A stretch of 64,000 nt of DNA from JAHCHG01 sp965214585 (GTDB lineage: Bacteria > Acidobacteriota > Blastocatellia > Pyrinomonadales > Pyrinomonadaceae), in assembly GCA_965214585.1 (NCBI GenBank), contig OZ243957.1, forward strand, positions 1,984,001-2,048,000. The letters run 5' to 3'. The position numbers and the translations under genes are program-made. The notes beneath the pieces are model-generated. The model ran no database searches. It had not been told where the DNA came from and saw only the letters and a list, made by a program, of their open reading frames with translations. This document shows, one piece after another, positions 44,045 through 51,694 of the stretch. Within the stretch, counting starts at the first letter, position 1. Each line of letters starts with the position of its first letter.

Positions 44045-44120
44045 GTCAGTAGCGTCGGCGTAAACCGATGCGCTCGCCGCGTCTGCATTTACCAATCGGC
44101 TTACGCACGACGTTGCTGAC
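44045..44120. repeat. 76-bp REP-like palindrome, copy 3
   Basis: GTCAGTAGCGTCGGCGTAAA at the left and the matching complement ending GTTGCTGAC at the right. Compensatory change: TAAACCGA in the left arm is matched by TCGGCTTA in the right, where the other copies have GTGAGCCGA / TCGGCTCAC. Confidence 0.85.
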
Positions 44121-44284
44121 TTTTCTTCTTTTTAACTGACGCATTACTCAAAAATTCGTTTGCAAATATATTAAATCACAATGACGAAAATAATTCAGTC
44201 GCTTGCTGTCCAACGTCATATTTCGTATTGTTGATTTCGCTCAATTTCCTTTATAATTGTCGTAAATAACGGGAGAATAAATTT

Positions 44285-44623
44285 ATGGAAAACCACGACG
44301 GCAAATTTGAAACTTACGCGAAATTTTGGGATTTTTACGTTTTGGAACACAGCCAGCCGCTGACGCGCTATCTGCATTTTATCGGCACGACGCTCGGAAT
44401 CGTTCTGCTCGTGTGGTTTTTGCGAACGGGAAATTACATATATATTCCGCTGTGTTTCGCCGTCGGTTACGCATTCGCTTGGTTTTCGCATTTTGCAATT
44501 GAACACAATAAACCCGCTACTTTCAAATATCCTTTGTGGTCTTTCATTTCCGATTACAAAATGATGTTTTATATGCTCGTCGGCAAAATGGACGCGGAAA
44601 TCGAGCGCGTTTTGGAGAAGTGA
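44285..44623 (+). CDS. DUF962/Mpo1-like membrane protein
   Basis: 112 aa. FWDFYVLEHSQPLTRYLHFIGT and HFAIEHNKPATFKYPLWSFISDYKM are the conserved halves of the DUF962 family, with two hydrophobic helices between. Yeast Mpo1 is an Fe-dependent 2-hydroxy fatty acid dioxygenase; the His residues (H21, H33-like, H of SHF, H of EHN) are present, so a lipid alpha-oxidation role is possible. Convergent with an esterase gene, sharing a hairpin whose arms contain both stop codons. Confidence 0.85.
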   Translation: MENHDGKFETYAKFWDFYVLEHSQPLTRYLHFIGTTLGIVLLVWFLRTGNYIYIPLCFAVGYAFAWFSHFAIEHNKPATFKYPLWSFISDYKMMFYMLVGKMDAEIERVLEK

Positions 44624-44696
44624 GAAATGAGAGTTGAGAAATGAGAAGTGAAAAATCTAAAATTAATTCTCACTTCTCATTTCTCAACTCTCACTT
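44618..44696. repeat. Tandem GAGAAAT repeat hairpin carrying both stop codons
   Basis: Left arm AAGTGAGAAATGAGAGTTGA (44618 on) and right arm CACTTCTCATTTCTCAACTC (44670 on) are complementary over 26 nt. The TGA stops of the two convergent genes lie inside the arms. Probably a bidirectional 3' end. Confidence 0.75.
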
Positions 44697-45689
44697 ATTT
44701 CCAAAATTCTCGGAAATCAATTCGAGCGAGCGATTGTAGCGATACGAAATCTTAAAATGTCCGTCGTCAAATTCTTCGTGAACGTGCGGAATATCAAGTT
44801 CGCGCAGTTTTTTGTTCAAAATTTTCGCGCCGATGTCGAGAGCGAATTCGTCTTTTGTTCCTGCATCTAAAAATAACAACTTTAAACTTTTCAAGTTTTC
44901 CACAGACTTTTCCGCAAGCCTGACCGGATCGTGCGCGAGCCATTTTTGCCAAACGTCTTCGCGGATTTCGCCCGTTTCCAGCTCAAACGGCAGATCGTAA
45001 CCGTAAACAGAATCAGGATTCGGCGAGTAACACGCGCTCATTCCGATAATGTTTACGCCCGAAAAATCGTTTTTTCCTTTCTTCTCATTCGCCCAAAAAT
45101 CAGCCAGAAATTTTTCGGGTTCGCCTTTTATCGCGCGGAAAGCCTTCGGAAAATCGGGCAGATAACAAAGCTCGAAATAAGCGTCGCCGCTGATCGAACA
45201 CGCCAAGCCGAACAGATCGGCGCGGCGCATCGCCATAATCAATGCGCCATAGCCGCCGGAAGATTTTCCCATCACGGCACGTGAATTTTTATCGGCAATC
45301 GTGCGGAAATTTTCGTCAACAAACAGCACGATTTCCTGTGTGATGTAATCTTCGTAACGTCCCGTCGCTGTTGAGTTTATATACTGCGAGCCGCCGAAAT
45401 GCGTGAAGCAGTCGGGCAAAACGGCGATCATCGGTTTGATTTTTTCTTCGCTGATTAATTTATCCATTCGCTCGGCAAAATTCGGCGTGAACGCTTCGTC
45501 ATTGAGCATCATTTTTCCGCGTCCCGTAAATCCGGTTAAAACATAAACGACGGGAAATTTTTCGCCCGAATTTTCTTCATAATCGGGCGGCAGATACACG
45601 ATCAAATCACGCTCGAATGGATCATTCAGCGGATTATTTCTTAAAACTTCGCTTTTGTGTTTTTTTATGAGAACTTTTCCTTTTTTCAT
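44691..45689 (-). CDS. Alpha/beta-hydrolase esterase (esterase D/PF00756 type)
   Basis: 332 aa, no signal peptide. Nucleophile elbow GKSSGG (AVMGKSSGGYGAL) near residue 145, N-terminal DLIVYLPPDYEENSGEKFPVVYVLTG typical of the PF00756 esterases, Asp in LLFLDAGTKDEFAL and a C-terminal His in EEFDDGHFKISYRY. Related enzymes include enterochelin esterase, S-formylglutathione hydrolase and mycolyl transferases; the substrate is open. It reads away from the RTX gene. Confidence 0.85.
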   Translation of the reverse strand: MKKGKVLIKKHKSEVLRNNPLNDPFERDLIVYLPPDYEENSGEKFPVVYVLTGFTGRGKMMLNDEAFTPNFAERMDKLISEEKIKPMIAVLPDCFTHFGGSQYINSTATGRYEDYITQEIVLFVDENFRTIADKNSRAVMGKSSGGYGALIMAMRRADLFGLACSISGDAYFELCYLPDFPKAFRAIKGEPEKFLADFWANEKKGKNDFSGVNIIGMSACYSPNPDSVYGYDLPFELETGEIREDVWQKWLAHDPVRLAEKSVENLKSLKLLFLDAGTKDEFALDIGAKILNKKLRELDIPHVHEEFDDGHFKISYRYNRSLELISENFGNK

Positions 45690-45917
45690 TTTGACAAAAT
45701 ACCATAAATGGAAACTTTACGGCTAGTTAGAAATTTATTTGGCAACTAAACTCAATAATTACAACAACTTGAAATTAATTTAAAAATTTAATGAAAAAAA
45801 TCGGGAAACAATTCGGAGTTTTTAGCGATAACTCTTAGTAAGAAGCATTTTTATATCTCGAATTAATTGTAAAATGTTTTGTGTAACCCGAAAATTATTA
45901 GCAGGAGAAAAAGAAAA

Positions 45918-47441
45918 ATGACTAAAATCAGCGATTCGACTTCGGTTAGAAACGACAATCGGATAAATAACGATAAAATTAAAACGCCTGAAAAGGTTGA
46001 GGTGAAACCTCGGAGCATCTCAGGCGACCAAGATAACGGCGCAAACGGCAAATTGGGCGATCTGAAAAATTTCGGCGATAGTATGAAAAGCAAACTTTTA
46101 AATTTCGCCGGAGTTAAACCCGCGCCCGCCGGATTTTCTACGGAAGCGACGGTGACGAAAACGGGCGGCAAAGTCATCGTTGACGCGGGCGCGGGCGACG
46201 ATCAGATCGGCGTAAGGCAGGATGCGAAAACCGGCGACGTAACGGTAACGGTCAATGGTGAAGCGCAGACTTTTTCGGGCGCGGACAAAGACAATTTAGT
46301 AATTCGCGCGGGCGACGGCAATGATAATATTTGGGTTGACGAAAATGTTACGGTTCATTTGCGGCTCGAAGGCGAGGGCGGCGACGATTTTATTCGCGGC
46401 GGCGGCGGAAACGACAAGATCGAAGGCGGAAAAGGCGATGACCGTCTGCACGGCGGCGGCGGCGACGATTATATCAACGGCTCAATCGGCGACGACACCA
46501 TTTACGGCGACGCAGGCAACGATGTCGTTTACGGCGGCGACGGCAACGATAAAATATACGGCAACGACGGAAACGATTATCTGGAAGGCAGCAAGGGCAA
46601 CGATGAAATTTACGGCAACGACGGAAACGACGTAATTTCCGGCGGACGCGGCGACGATTATCTGCGCGGAAATTACGGCGACGATGTGGTTTACGCCGGG
46701 CAGGGAAAAGACGAAGTTTTCGGCGACGACGGCAGCAATAAAATCTTTTCGCAAGCCGAAGATACGGTGCAGAAAAGCGAAGGCGGCACAAATAATACGG
46801 TTGTAACCGTCGTGTTAAGCGGAAATCCGGGCGGCACGAGCGTCGTCGTCAACGGCACGGACGAATTTAAAGAGCGCGTCGAAGCCGATCTGGAAATGCT
46901 GCGCTCGTCGCCCGTCGGCAGACAGATGCTCGAAAGTTACGACAATGCAAATGCAAGCGACGGCGTAACGGTTACGATCAATGAAACGACGGCGAATAAA
47001 GGAAGTGCATCCACCGGAACTTCAACCGCTTCGTCGCCTGCTCTCGATCCGGCAACCGGCGGACTCGGAACTCCGAATGACGCGACGATAAATTATAATC
47101 CGTCGTATATGCCGACTTATACGTTTTCCGACGGAACTTCGACTGAATCAGTTCCGAGCGTGGTTATGTTTCACGAAATGGCGCACGCCTACGATTACAC
47201 ACACGGCACTTTTCGGAAAGAAATTTATACGGGAACTGACCCGATTGACAATCACGGAACGCTCAAAACAGGCGAGCGCGTTGCCGTCGGTTTGCCGATT
47301 GACCACGACAACGATCCGACGACTCCCGAACAGACAGACAATGCAAATCACCCGGACGCTCTGACCGAAAACGGTTTGCGCGAAGAGATGAATCTGCAAA
47401 ACCGCGATCATTACAGCGGAACGGGAAAATCGCGCGTGTAA
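45918..47441 (+). CDS. RTX-repeat protein with C-terminal M91 (NleD-like) zinc metalloprotease domain
   Basis: 507 aa; AGGAG before the ATG. No N-terminal signal peptide. Residues ~95-285 are hemolysin-type calcium-binding nonapeptides (GGxGNDxIxG, e.g. YGGDGNDKIYGNDGNDYLEG), about 14 turns. The C-terminal ~210 residues match peptidase M91: RVEADLEMLRSSPVGRQML, IN-YNP, VVMFHEMAHAYDYTHG with the zinc site H419-E-M-A-H423, RVAVGLP, and TENGLREEMNLQNRDHY. NleD of enteropathogenic E. coli, the type member, cleaves host MAP kinases. RTX proteins usually leave by type I secretion, but the repeats here lie in front of the protease and no ABC/HlyD genes are adjacent. Probably an exported effector or toxin. 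Confidence 0.88.
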   Translation: MTKISDSTSVRNDNRINNDKIKTPEKVEVKPRSISGDQDNGANGKLGDLKNFGDSMKSKLLNFAGVKPAPAGFSTEATVTKTGGKVIVDAGAGDDQIGVRQDAKTGDVTVTVNGEAQTFSGADKDNLVIRAGDGNDNIWVDENVTVHLRLEGEGGDDFIRGGGGNDKIEGGKGDDRLHGGGGDDYINGSIGDDTIYGDAGNDVVYGGDGNDKIYGNDGNDYLEGSKGNDEIYGNDGNDVISGGRGDDYLRGNYGDDVVYAGQGKDEVFGDDGSNKIFSQAEDTVQKSEGGTNNTVVTVVLSGNPGGTSVVVNGTDEFKERVEADLEMLRSSPVGRQMLESYDNANASDGVTVTINETTANKGSASTGTSTASSPALDPATGGLGTPNDATINYNPSYMPTYTFSDGTSTESVPSVVMFHEMAHAYDYTHGTFRKEIYTGTDPIDNHGTLKTGERVAVGLPIDHDNDPTTPEQTDNANHPDALTENGLREEMNLQNRDHYSGTGKSRV

Positions 47442-47461
47442 AAATTTATTTTTCCCGGATG

Positions 47462-47511
47462 CCGCTTTCGCAAAAAATCTTGCCGATTTTTTGCGAAAGT
47501 GGTATTTTTTT
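47462..47511 (+). terminator. Rho-independent terminator of the RTX gene
   Basis: 18-bp stem CCGCTTTCGCAAAAAATC / GATTTTTTGCGAAAGTGG with one mismatch and a 5-nt loop, then seven T, 20 nt after the stop. Confidence 0.85.
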
Positions 47512-47533
47512 GATTGTATAAGGAGAAATTTTT

Positions 47534-48262
47534 ATGAAAATTCTAGGAGTTTTTTTGTTTCTAATAATGGCTTTTCTTTTTCAATGCGGAAAGGAAGAAG
47601 CGAATACAAAAGCGGACGGCAACACGCAGTCGCAGAGCGTTTTCAATACGGAAATGAAAACCGATAAATCTGACACGACGGCGCAAACGGAAAAAGATAT
47701 GGACGAGATTTTTAATTATTCGGGCGAAAATGACGGCTTAAAATATAATTTTTCGGGAAAATTGCAGAAAAAAGGGAAATACGACGGCATAAATTATCCG
47801 AACGATAATCTGGTAATCGAATATTCCGTGAAAAATACTAATTCAAAAGATTTTCTCGTTTACAATCAGGGACATTCCGACGAAAGCAATCAGGCGATAG
47901 TTTACGTCGAGCCGCAGGCTTCGGAAGTTGTCGAACTGAGTCAGAAAATGTTCACCGAGCCGAAAAATAAGGATTGTCCCGACTTAGACGCGCCGATAGT
48001 TGCGCGAGCCGCTTGGCTGAAAGCGGGTGAAACGATCAGCGAAAAAGTATTGGTCGAACTTCCGCTCGAACTGAAAACGCCGTTTGACGAATGTTCGCCG
48101 AAGCCGCAAATGCCGAAAAATTTCAACAAAATAAAATTCTGTCTGGGCGCGGCGCAAGCCGATTCTGAGGCGGTGAAAATTGATGAAAACGGCTATATTC
48201 AAAATCGCGCCGGAGTTTCCGAACAGAAACTTTTATGCAGCGGCGAATTTGCTCTGCCGTAA
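47534..48262 (+). CDS. Lipoprotein of unknown function
   Basis: 242 aa. GGAG 9 nt before the ATG. MKILGVFLFLIMAFLFQC is a lipoprotein signal with Cys18. After an Asn/Thr/Lys linker, residues ~62-240 look like a beta-sandwich (GLKYNFSGKLQKKGKYDGINYPNDNLVIEYSVKNT in parts) ending with a Cys-containing strand. I do not recognise the family. It follows the RTX terminator, so is expressed separately. Confidence 0.7.
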   Translation: MKILGVFLFLIMAFLFQCGKEEANTKADGNTQSQSVFNTEMKTDKSDTTAQTEKDMDEIFNYSGENDGLKYNFSGKLQKKGKYDGINYPNDNLVIEYSVKNTNSKDFLVYNQGHSDESNQAIVYVEPQASEVVELSQKMFTEPKNKDCPDLDAPIVARAAWLKAGETISEKVLVELPLELKTPFDECSPKPQMPKNFNKIKFCLGAAQADSEAVKIDENGYIQNRAGVSEQKLLCSGEFALP

Positions 48263-48312
48263 AAATTAAGCCGAAATATTATTTTATTCAAACGCGCTTT
48301 CAAGGATTTTCT

Positions 48313-48381
48313 CGTGACATAATTATCAATTATTAATGCCCAATTAGTAATTGATAATTCGGCATTGGGCATTATGTCACG
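48313..48381. repeat. Nested palindrome CGTGACATAAT
   Basis: Outer arms CGTGACATAAT / ATTATGTCACG, inner AATTATCAATTA / TAATTGATAATT, plus ATGCCCA / TGGGCAT. Lies between the lipoprotein and DUF2721 genes. Confidence 0.65.
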
Positions 48382-48535
48382 GGAAAAAAATCTGAAATTT
48401 ATCGAATCGCCGCCGTTTAGCTTCCGCCTCTTTAAAATCACATTTTTATATTTAAGTTCATTGCTTGCGTTTGTTATTCGCGGGGCATAACATAAATTTT
48501 TGCTGCAAAATCAATTAGTTTCTACTTTTAAATTT

Positions 48536-49159
48536 ATGGCAAATGAAGTTTTTTCAGTTAATCCGAACGCGCTGAATTCGACAATCGAATTTTTAACGGC
48601 GATGGTTACGCCGACGCTGCTTATTTCGGCGACGGGTTCGCTTGTTCTCTCGACCTCGACAAGATTGGGGCGCGTGATTGACCGCGTGCGCGATCTGGAA
48701 CGCAGATTGAGCGAACTGATTTTGTCGGAAAATAATTTTGCGATTCCGCTTTACGAAAAACGACTTGATACGGTTGTCAATCTGCTCGACAAAGTTACGA
48801 GCCGCGCACGGATTTTGCAGCGTGCGATGGGCGCGTTTTATTACGGCTTGGGATTTTTTATTTTAACGAGCGTAACGATTGCCGTCGTCGGACTTTTCGG
48901 AATTTACCGCTGGCTGCCGATTCCCGTCGGAATCGTCGGCATCTTTTTTCTGTTTTACGGCAGTATTTTGATGCTCCGCGAAACCCGTATGGCAACCGCC
49001 ACCGTCAACGCCGAAATGGATTTCACGTGGGAACTCGCCCGCACCGTTTCGCCCGAAGACGTGATCGGAAAATACACATACAACGCGCAAGGACAAAGAA
49101 GATTCCGGCACAAACTGCACGAAACTTTCGGCGGCAGGCGCGGGAAAAATAAAAAGTAA
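48536..49159 (+). CDS. DUF2721 membrane protein
   Basis: 207 aa from ATG 48536. TIEFLTAMVTPTLLISATGSLVLSTSTRLGRVIDRVRDLERRL is the conserved DUF2721 N-terminal helix and loop; two further helices (FYYGLGFFILTSVTIAVVGLFGIYRW, LPIPVGIVGIFFLFYGSILML) give three transmembrane segments. The C-terminal tail is basic (RRFRHKLHETFGGRRGKNKK). Function unknown in all members. The upstream frame to 48500 adds 12 residues without a ribosome site. Confidence 0.85.
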   Translation: MANEVFSVNPNALNSTIEFLTAMVTPTLLISATGSLVLSTSTRLGRVIDRVRDLERRLSELILSENNFAIPLYEKRLDTVVNLLDKVTSRARILQRAMGAFYYGLGFFILTSVTIAVVGLFGIYRWLPIPVGIVGIFFLFYGSILMLRETRMATATVNAEMDFTWELARTVSPEDVIGKYTYNAQGQRRFRHKLHETFGGRRGKNKK

Positions 49160-49205
49160 ACGGGCAAAAATCGAACTTGTCGAATTTGCTTAATAAAAAT
49201 TAGTA

Positions 49206-49823
49206 ATGTCAGAGAAAGAATTAAAAGAATATATAGAGAAAAGTCGTCAGCAAAATAAAATGCTCGACGGAGATTCGGCAATGGAAGCGATTGAGATCGT
49301 GGGCGAACTTGCCGAAAAAGAAAATATCGAATGGGCGTTGGTCGGCGGCGTGGCGATGGCGATGTATAACAGCCCGCGCCTGACCAAAGATATTGATATT
49401 ATCGCCGATAAACGTCTGAACCTGAAGCCGTTCGGAAAACTTTTGCAGGGCGGCGAATGTTATCAAATTCAGATTGAAAAGCGAACCGTCGAAGTTGATT
49501 GGATCGTTCGCCAAGATAATGCCAGAATTTTCTATAATCGTGCGCTTGCCGACGCGATAAAACTTGAAGATTTGCCGATAATTACGCCCGAATGGTTGGT
49601 GATTTTGAAATATATCGCCGGACGTTTCAAAGATCAGGAAGACGCGGTTTACCTGCTGCGGCAACCGAAACTCGTTAATCGAAAAAAAATTAAAGAATTG
49701 ATCGTTGAAGTGGTCGGAATTGACGCTTGGGTTTTATTCAAAGCAGGAATTTCCCGCTGGTTCGATATTGCCGATTTCAGAATTACCGACGGCGACGAAA
49801 ACGAATCTTACAGAGAATTTTAA
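49206..49823 (+). CDS. Nucleotidyltransferase-fold protein (AbiEii/MNT-like)
   Basis: 205 aa. WALVGGVAMAMYNSPRLTKDIDIIAD carries the GG and DxD of the pol-beta superfamily (Asp-Ile-Asp-Ile), and VEVDWIVR gives the third acidic residue. ITPEWLVILKYIAGRFKDQEDAVYLL is the usual helical part of AbiEii-type and stand-alone minimal nucleotidyltransferases. The stop TAA overlaps the next gene's ATG (TAATG), so the two are translationally coupled. It may be a toxin-like NTase, but no antitoxin is adjacent; the partner is a radical SAM protein. Confidence 0.82.
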   Translation: MSEKELKEYIEKSRQQNKMLDGDSAMEAIEIVGELAEKENIEWALVGGVAMAMYNSPRLTKDIDIIADKRLNLKPFGKLLQGGECYQIQIEKRTVEVDWIVRQDNARIFYNRALADAIKLEDLPIITPEWLVILKYIAGRFKDQEDAVYLLRQPKLVNRKKIKELIVEVVGIDAWVLFKAGISRWFDIADFRITDGDENESYREF

Positions 49824-50830
49824 TGTTGCCGAATTATCTTAAATTATTAAAAACGGGCGAATTAAAGCGAAAAGTCGAACAACTCGAAAAACTTTTAGAA
49901 TCTTGCACAATTTGCCCGAAAGATTGCGGAAATAATCGCTTAAAGGACGAAATCGCCGCGTGTTATTCGGGCGCGTTGCCGATTGTGTCTAGTTACACGG
50001 CGCATTTCGGCGAAGAACCTGCTCTTTCAGGGACAAACGGCGCGGGAAATATCTTTTTCGGCAACTGTAATCTGCGCTGCGTTTATTGTCAAAATTATCA
50101 AATCTCGCAAAATTGGAAAACGGAAAAGAAAAACGAAATCACACACGAACGGCTTGCCGAAATGATGCTCGAATTACAAGAAAAAGGTTGTCATAACATC
50201 GGTTTTGTATCACCGACTCATTTCGCTCCGCAAATGGCGCGGGCGATTTTGATGGCGGCGGAAAACGGTTTGAATTTGCCGATTGTTTATAACACGAACG
50301 CTTACGATTCGGTTGAAGTGTTGAAACTTCTCGACGGCATTGTTGACGTTTATCTGCCCGATTTCAAATACGCCGAAAACGATGCGGGATTTGAATTTTC
50401 AAAAGTTCGCGGTTACACGGATTTTGCGCGTCAGGCGTTAAAAGAAATGTTTCGGCAAACGGGCGGCGAGTTGATTTTTGATGAAAAAGGTCTTTTGAAA
50501 AAAGGTTTAGTCGTCAGAATGTTGGTTTTGCCGAACGATTTGGCGGGAATTGAAAAAAATTTGATTTGGATAAAGGAAAATCTCTCCGCAAAAGTTTCGA
50601 TTTCGCTGATGGCGCAGTATTACGCGACGAACAAAGCGGCGACAAATTCGCGTTATATTTTGCTTTCGCGCAGAATTTCAGAGCGCGAATGGCTCAAAGC
50701 CGTTTCTTTGCTCGAAGATTTAGGTTTTGAAAACGGCTTCGTGCAGGAATTTGAATCGGCTTCGCTTTATTATCGTCCCGATTTTACCGATGCGGAAAAG
50801 CCTTTTAAGGATATTCGGGATTTTCAATGA
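49823..50830 (+). CDS. Radical SAM protein (PflX/pyruvate-formate-lyase-activating-like)
   Basis: 335 aa. The radical SAM motif is CNLRCVYC (NIFFGNCNLRCVYCQNYQIS). An additional N-terminal pair CTICPKDCGNN is typical of the PflX/AmmeMemoRadiSam-like stand-alone activases. GFVSPTHFAPQMARAI, NTNAYDSVEVLKLLDGIVDVYLPDFKY and VVRMLVLPNDL are family blocks. Start at 49823 overlaps the upstream stop; the longer frame has no ribosome site. The glycyl-radical partner is not visible; the coupling to a nucleotidyltransferase is unusual. Confidence 0.88.
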   Translation: MLPNYLKLLKTGELKRKVEQLEKLLESCTICPKDCGNNRLKDEIAACYSGALPIVSSYTAHFGEEPALSGTNGAGNIFFGNCNLRCVYCQNYQISQNWKTEKKNEITHERLAEMMLELQEKGCHNIGFVSPTHFAPQMARAILMAAENGLNLPIVYNTNAYDSVEVLKLLDGIVDVYLPDFKYAENDAGFEFSKVRGYTDFARQALKEMFRQTGGELIFDEKGLLKKGLVVRMLVLPNDLAGIEKNLIWIKENLSAKVSISLMAQYYATNKAATNSRYILLSRRISEREWLKAVSLLEDLGFENGFVQEFESASLYYRPDFTDAEKPFKDIRDFQ

Positions 50831-50848
50831 TCCGGCGGTAAGAGTTTT

Positions 50849-51094
50849 TTGCCCGCGAAGCTGGCGCGAAAAGGCGCGAAAAAAAGAATAACTTAACAGG
50901 GATGAAGGAGGTAAATGGGATGGGAAATAAATTAAAAATTCAAAGTTAAAAATTTCAAATATCGAATCTTAAATCCCTGTTTATCACCTTTATCCCTGTT
51001 AAATATTTTCTTAAAATCTGTGTTTATCCGTGTTCATCTGTGGCAAAAACTTCTTCTTTTTTTCGCGCTCTTTTCGCGCCAGCTTCGCGGGCAA
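50849..51094. repeat. GGGATGAAGG foldback family, copy 4 (most complete)
   Basis: 246 bp with perfect 22-bp terminal inverted repeats (TTGCCCGCGAAGCTGGCGCG plus two bases, and its complement at 51073-51094). Inner arms AACAGGGATGAAGGAGGTAA / TATCACCTTTATCCCTGTT, then CTGTGTTTATCCGTGTTCAT. No ORF and no clear target duplication. It looks like a non-autonomous MITE-type element. Confidence 0.8.
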
Positions 51095-51121
51095 TATTCT
51101 TATTCTAATGAGTTAAACTAA

Positions 51122-51598
51122 ATGACTGAACAAGACGAAAAATTTATGCGCCGTGCCATTGAGTTGGCGCAGGAAGGAATGGAAAAAGGCGCGGGCGGAC
51201 CGTTTGGCGCGGTGATCGTTAAAGACGGCGAAATCGTCGGCGAAGGTTACAATTGCGTAACTTCGACTAACGATCCGACGGCGCACGCGGAAATTGTGGC
51301 GATTCGCAGGGCTTGCCGAAAACTCGAATCTTTTCAACTCGACGGATGCCGGATTTACGCGAGTTGCGAGCCTTGCCCGATGTGTCTGGGCGCGATTTAC
51401 TGGGCGCGTCCCGCAAAAATCTTTTTCGCCTGCACGCGCGAAGACGCGGCGAAAGTCGGTTTTGACGATCAGTTTATTTACGGCGAAATCGGCGAAGATT
51501 TTGTCAAACGGCGAATTAAAACCGTTAATTTTCTGCGCGATGAAGGATTGGATGTTTTTGAAAATTGGGAAAACAAAAATGATAAATTGGAATACTGA
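51122..51598 (+). CDS. Nucleoside/guanine deaminase (CDA fold)
   Basis: 158 aa. Zinc site HAEIVAIRRACR and PCPMCLGAIYWARP, the pattern of guanine deaminase GuaD of Bacillus and of TadA-like enzymes. The C-terminus (FDDQFIYGEIGEDFVKRRIKTVNF) lacks the tRNA-binding features of TadA and fits guanine deaminase better (guanine to xanthine). The ATG follows a foldback repeat closely, leaving about 27 bp for a leader. Convergent with the glycosyltransferase gene. Confidence 0.85.
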   Translation: MTEQDEKFMRRAIELAQEGMEKGAGGPFGAVIVKDGEIVGEGYNCVTSTNDPTAHAEIVAIRRACRKLESFQLDGCRIYASCEPCPMCLGAIYWARPAKIFFACTREDAAKVGFDDQFIYGEIGEDFVKRRIKTVNFLRDEGLDVFENWENKNDKLEY

Positions 51599-51694
51599 TA
51601 TTTGCTAAAAAACGATGAGCGAGATGTTCGTCGCTCGGCTGCCGAAAAGCCGATATATAAAATTTTGAGCGAATTTTCCAAACGAAATTTGTTG

